A DNA stretch of 64,000 nucleotides from Osedax fenrisi. Its lineage: Eukaryota; Annelida; Polychaeta; Sabellida; Siboglinidae. The position numbers were made by a program, and so were the translations under genes. How positions within the stretch are numbered: the first letter of the stretch is position 1; every line of letters starts with the position of its first letter. Of this stretch, positions 60,130-64,000 are shown in pieces. The stretch covers positions 93,307,198-93,371,197 of the forward strand of contig OZ025240.1 in NCBI GenBank assembly GCA_964019155.1, given 5' to 3'. The notes beneath the pieces were generated by a model. That model saw only the letters and a program-made list of their open reading frames with translations. It ran no database searches and was not told the origin of the DNA.

Positions 60130-61790
60130 ATATAATACTTTACAAATATTTTATTAAATAATTTTATTAAATAATCCACAACGAAATTCATTAATATTAA
60201 AATCTTATGTACGTATTATTATTTAAATTTAAAAAAAAATGTGTTTACTAATCTTTTATCATATTCAAAAAATCTATTATCACAACATATCTGTGTCAAT
60301 CTAAATAGTTCGGTTGCCGTGTCGAGTTTCTAAAGAGGTCGTATGCCGTGTCAAGTTGCTAAAGAGGTCGTCTTTAGTGTCAATATGCTATAGAGTTCAC
60401 CTGCCGTATAGAGTTTCTAAAGTGTTCACATACCATGTCGAGCCGTAATATAGCTGATGTACGTATTCTTATTTAAATTAAAAAACACATTTGTATAATA
60501 ATCATATTCGAAAAATCTATTATCACAACAGATCCGTGCCAATCTAAAGAGTTCGCTTGCCGTATTGAGCTGCTAAAGAGGTCATCTGCTGTGTCAAGTT
60601 GCTAAAGAGGTCGTCTTTCGTGTCAATATGCTATAGAGTTCACCTGCCGTATCGAGTTTCTAAAGTGTTCACATACCATGTCGAGCCGTAATAGATTTCT
60701 ACCAGCTTTGCCATGTATACGCCGTAAGAATATATTAATGTTTAAGAGGTAACTCTATATAATTATTATTATGATTATTTTTAAATATTAATATCAATTA
60801 TAATTTTATTAAAAAATCCTCAATGTAATTCAATAATATTAAAATCTCGTGTAGAGTATTCTTAGTTAAATTTAAAAAATCATTGTATAATAACTTTTTT
60901 CATATTCAAAAAATCTATTATCACAACAGATTCGTGCCATCTAAAGAGTTCACCTGCCGTATCAAGCTGCTAGAGGTCACCTATCATGTCAATCTTCTGA
61001 AGAGTTTGCCAACTGTGCCGAGCTACTAAAAAGTTAGTCTATCAGTTTTGCCATGTATACGCCGTAATAATATCTTAATGTTTAAGAGGTAACTCTATAT
61101 AATTATTATTATGATTATTTTTAAATATTAATATCAATTATAATTTTATTAAAAAATCCTCAATGTAATTCAATAATATTAAAATCTCGTGTAGAGTATT
61201 CTTAGTTAAATTTAAAAAAATCATTGTATAATAACTTTTTTTATATTCAAAATATCTATTATCACAACAGATTCGTGCCATCTAAAGAGTTCACCTGCCG
61301 TATCAAGCTGCTAGAGGTCACCTATCATGTCAATCTTCTGAAGAGTTTGCCTACTGTGCCGAGCTACTAAAGAGTTAGTCTATCAGTTTTGCCATGTATA
61401 CGCCGTAAGAATATCTTAATGTTTAAGAGGTAACTCTATATAATTAGTATTATGATTATTATTAAATGTTAATATCAATTATAATTTTATTAAAAAATCC
61501 TCAATGTAATTCAATAATATTAAAATCTCGTGTAGAGTTAGTTAAATTAAAAAAAATCCTTGTATAATAACTTTTTTCATTTTCAAAAAATCTATTATCA
61601 CAGCAGATTCGTGCTATCTAAAGAGTTCACTTGCCGTATCAAGCTGCTAGAGGTCACCTAACATGCCAATCTTCTAAATAGTTTGCCTACTGTGCCGAGC
61701 TACTAAAGAGTTCATCTATCAGCTTTTCCATGTATACGCCGTAAGAATATCTTAATGTATGAGAGGTAACTCTATATAATTATTATTATG
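60130..61790. repeat. Higher-order tandem repeat, unit about 340 bp
   Basis: The landmark CCATGTATACGCCG recurs at 60711, 61051, 61392 and 61728. Each unit contains ATCTATTATCACA, a GC-richer block with GTTCACCTGCCGTATCAAGC, and GAGGTAACTCTATATAATTA. The GC-richer block is itself made of variants of a 29-bp sub-repeat (CCGTGTCAAGTTGCTAAAGA-like), with five to six copies at 60307-60455 and 60543-60695 and fewer in the later units. The first two units are shorter or longer than the rest, while the last three are close to 340 bp. No gene. Confidence 0.9.
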
Positions 61791-62028
61791 ATTATTATTA
61801 AATGTTATTATTTTCAATTATATCTTATATTATCAAATTGATATTTAAAATAGTCAGTAATGAAAATATTCCCATTAAGGGGGGGGGGGAGGCACGCGTT
61901 CATCTAAACAATGCTATTTTAGCTCTATCTAAAAACACTAATGATAAATAACTAATGGAGATAATTTCAAGTTTTTTTAAACTAATAATTACAAAATATT
62001 ATAATATATATATATATATATGTATTAC

Positions 62029-62068
<40 letters not shown>

Positions 62069-62126
62069 GACAAGTAAAATATAATGGTAAATAAACAACA
62101 CTGAAACAATATTAATTAGTACTAAT
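61791..62126. other. Spacer with poly(G) and (TA)n
   Basis: Contains a run of ten G at about 61880 and TA arrays at 62007-62021 and 62035-62064. No gene. Confidence 0.6.
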
Positions 62127-62887
62127 CAGTGTTGGGGTCAAATACACTTTATCAAATACAAACACAAATAAATTTTTCTTAAAGAATCAAATACAAATAA
62201 AACTACAAATATTTATTAAATTTTTATACAAATACAAATACAATTACAAAATAAAAATATGAATACATTAAATATTAAATCATTTGATTTATTCATATTT
62301 TAAATCATATGGGCATATTTGATTTAAAATAATAATCCTTATCCATATACCAGATTGCATAATAATTAATTGAAATATATTTTAAATATATTTAATTCCT
62401 AAAGAAAATCAATAAAATAAAAAACTGTAAACAATAGACTTGTTGTTTGGGATATTATAAGTTATAATTTATAAAGCGCTGTTCACATGAGAAATCTATT
62501 CAAGAAATTTTGCAATGGAATTCTTATTAATTCCCAAAATGTAAAAGTCTATGTTTTTTCTGCGATTTTTACTAAATGTTCTAATACCAATTTATTCTAG
62601 TTTATGTGAAAATTTATGTAATTGGTAAAGCGCACGTACATGTATACTGACTAACATTAATGCATATACATTTACATTTCTATTATAAATATATATTCTA
62701 TTTTCTAATATAAATTATTGTTAATTTGTTAACTCATAAAGTAATTTTTAAATTGTATTTAAAAATGTATTTGATCAAATACACCAAATACAAATACATC
62801 ACTGATTAATTATTCAAATACAAATACAAATACAAATATACAAAATCAGCGTATTTAAATACAAATATATATTTGACCCCATCCCTG
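62127..62887. mobile_element. hAT-like MITE with 8-bp target duplication
   Basis: The left end CAGTGTTGGGGTCAAATA and the right end, reverse complemented, CAGGGATGGGGTCAAATA. The flanks are GTACTAAT (62119-62126) and GTACTATT (62888-62895), matching at 7 of 8. Subterminal AAATACAAATACAAA repeats occur near both ends. CAG-type ends, the 8-bp duplication and about 760 bp length all fit a non-autonomous hAT element. No transposase frame. Confidence 0.9.
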
Positions 62888-63611
62888 GTACTATTATAGA
62901 GTAATACTTATATAAATATTATAATGAGATATACAAATAAAAATAAGTATAGAAGTTATAAAATAGAAAAATATTAATTTATTTTTATAGTAATAGTTTA
63001 ATAATAGTTATAAAGTATTATACAAAATAAATAATGAATAGTATAAAATTAATACAAGAATATAACGTCTTGCGTATACAGCTAATTATAGAAAGAACAT
63101 TTATAAATTTTCTGTTTGGAAGCTTCTCTTTTCAACCAATGATATCTTGTTATATACATATGTGATTTTTTTATCAATTATACTTTATCAATAATCTATG
63201 CTTAATGTAAAAATATAATTTTGTTTAGTAAAATATTTGTATACGATATCGAAATATATAATTAAATGTGACAAGTATTTACAAAAATCCTGTCAATTTC
63301 AAATAATTATATATCGATTACGCTTATAAAATTACTTATTAAAATAATTACAGAAATTTTACAAATTTATAAATAAGATATTAAAATATGTAATACAATT
63401 TTTATGTTAAATAAAAATATTAATCATATTTTAATACGCGCCTCATATTTTAATACACCCTTAATTTTTATTGGTTTAAAATTTGAAATTAAAATCAATA
63501 TTTAATACCTATAGTTACCATATATGCACACATTAGTGTTCAATGATAACACTAATATATATATATATATATATATTATTTACTATAATAATAATATTAA
63601 ATGTTTGGCAG
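62888..63611. other. A+T-rich spacer
   Basis: A 44-codon frame at 63033-63167 (MNSIKLIQEYNVLRIQL, then GSFSFQPMISCY) is the only longer one. It has no splice or motif support. Near 63530-63556 there is a hairpin, ATTAGTGTTC with GATAACACTAAT. Confidence 0.4.
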
Positions 63612-63667
63612 GAAAACAAAACGAATCTGTGACAGCTTTTGAAAATGACGATGATATTATTACTTAA
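63612..63667 (+). CDS. Candidate terminal exon with an acidic C-terminus
   Basis: Follows GTTTGGCAG and starts with the last two bases of a codon. It reads KQNESVTAFENDDDIIT and stops at TAA. The other two frames stop within it. It has more varied codons than the surroundings. Upstream exons were not identified. Confidence 0.35.
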
Positions 63668-64000
63668 ATAATAAATATATATTTAAAAACTATTTTTCTT
63701 TTAATAGGATAATGGTAATATCACTTATTTAATAAAAATATGTAGTATATTATAATATATATATATACACACATATATATATAATTTAAGTATATTTACT
63801 TTAGACTAATTTTGATATATAGATAAATTATATATTTTATATTTATGTTTAATTTAACTTAGTAATATAGTTAACAAATCTAGTTTATATTTATATTTAA
63901 TTTAACTTAGTTTATAAACATATTTAAAAAATCCAGTTTTATTATATGTTTAAAATATGTTTAATATAACCTAGTTTAAATTGCTCACATTCACCCATAT
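63668..64000. other. A+T-rich spacer with a short direct repeat
   Basis: TTTAATTTAACTTAGT occurs at about 63847 and 63897, with a further TTTAATATAACCTAGTTT near 63959. No gene. Confidence 0.6.

Overview
The window is nuclear DNA from a eukaryote, most likely an invertebrate animal. It is very rich in A+T (roughly four fifths by eye), full of (TA)n arrays and short hairpins, and poor in genes. There are no bacterial operons, Shine-Dalgarno spacing or intact long ORFs. The coding potential I can name belongs mostly to decayed transposable elements. These are animal-type non-LTR retrotransposons, a Ty3/gypsy element, a tRNA-derived SINE, and several MITEs with 8-bp or TA target duplications. 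One pseudogene (12430-13290) belongs to a multicopy protein family common in invertebrate genomes. A gall-forming aphid or another AT-rich insect would fit, but this is inference.

Layout. 1-7160: a Jockey-group LINE, a SINE, and a hAT-like element split by an L2-like LINE. 7977-8368: two candidate exons of a Cys-containing gene. 10100-12225: an R2/R4-type LINE with a restriction-like endonuclease, sitting between (TA)n arrays. 12430-13290: the multicopy-family pseudogene. 14044-18480: a Ty3/gypsy element with one LTR, pol and gag remains. 19147-19560: a Jockey-group fragment. 22741-24897: an L2-like LINE. 25415-26372: a second R2/R4-type copy. 27648-30906: a three-level nest (TA-target MITE, then 8-bp-target MITE, then L2-like LINE). 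33440-35352: an L2-like LINE cut by a MITE, then a possible solo LTR. 35446-36622: a Cys-rich exon whose stop codon is made by the MITE that follows it. 37400-42180: Jockey-group and L2-like LINEs. 43846-44604 and 45022-45308: a MITE and a full-length SINE. 45557-50235: two candidate short-exon genes with Cys/Tyr-rich products. 50240-53700: scattered micro-exon candidates. 53694-57230: MITEs, a SINE fragment, and a third R2/R4-type copy. 57860-61800: inverted repeats, a CpG-rich patch, a 56-bp tandem array and a 340-bp higher-order satellite. 62127-62887: a hAT-like MITE. 63612-63667: a candidate terminal exon.

The least explained signal is a set of very short exon-like frames flanked by AG and GT. 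They are most convincing at 45557-46124 and 47417-50235, with relatives at 40043, 8286 and 35446. They encode Cys- and Tyr-rich peptides, join in frame, and mostly start in the same codon phase. That architecture recalls the micro-exon effector genes of aphids (bicycle genes). I cannot test homology here, so this is a hypothesis. None of the LINEs looks fully intact. The L2-like copy at 28927-30710 is the youngest by reading-frame integrity.
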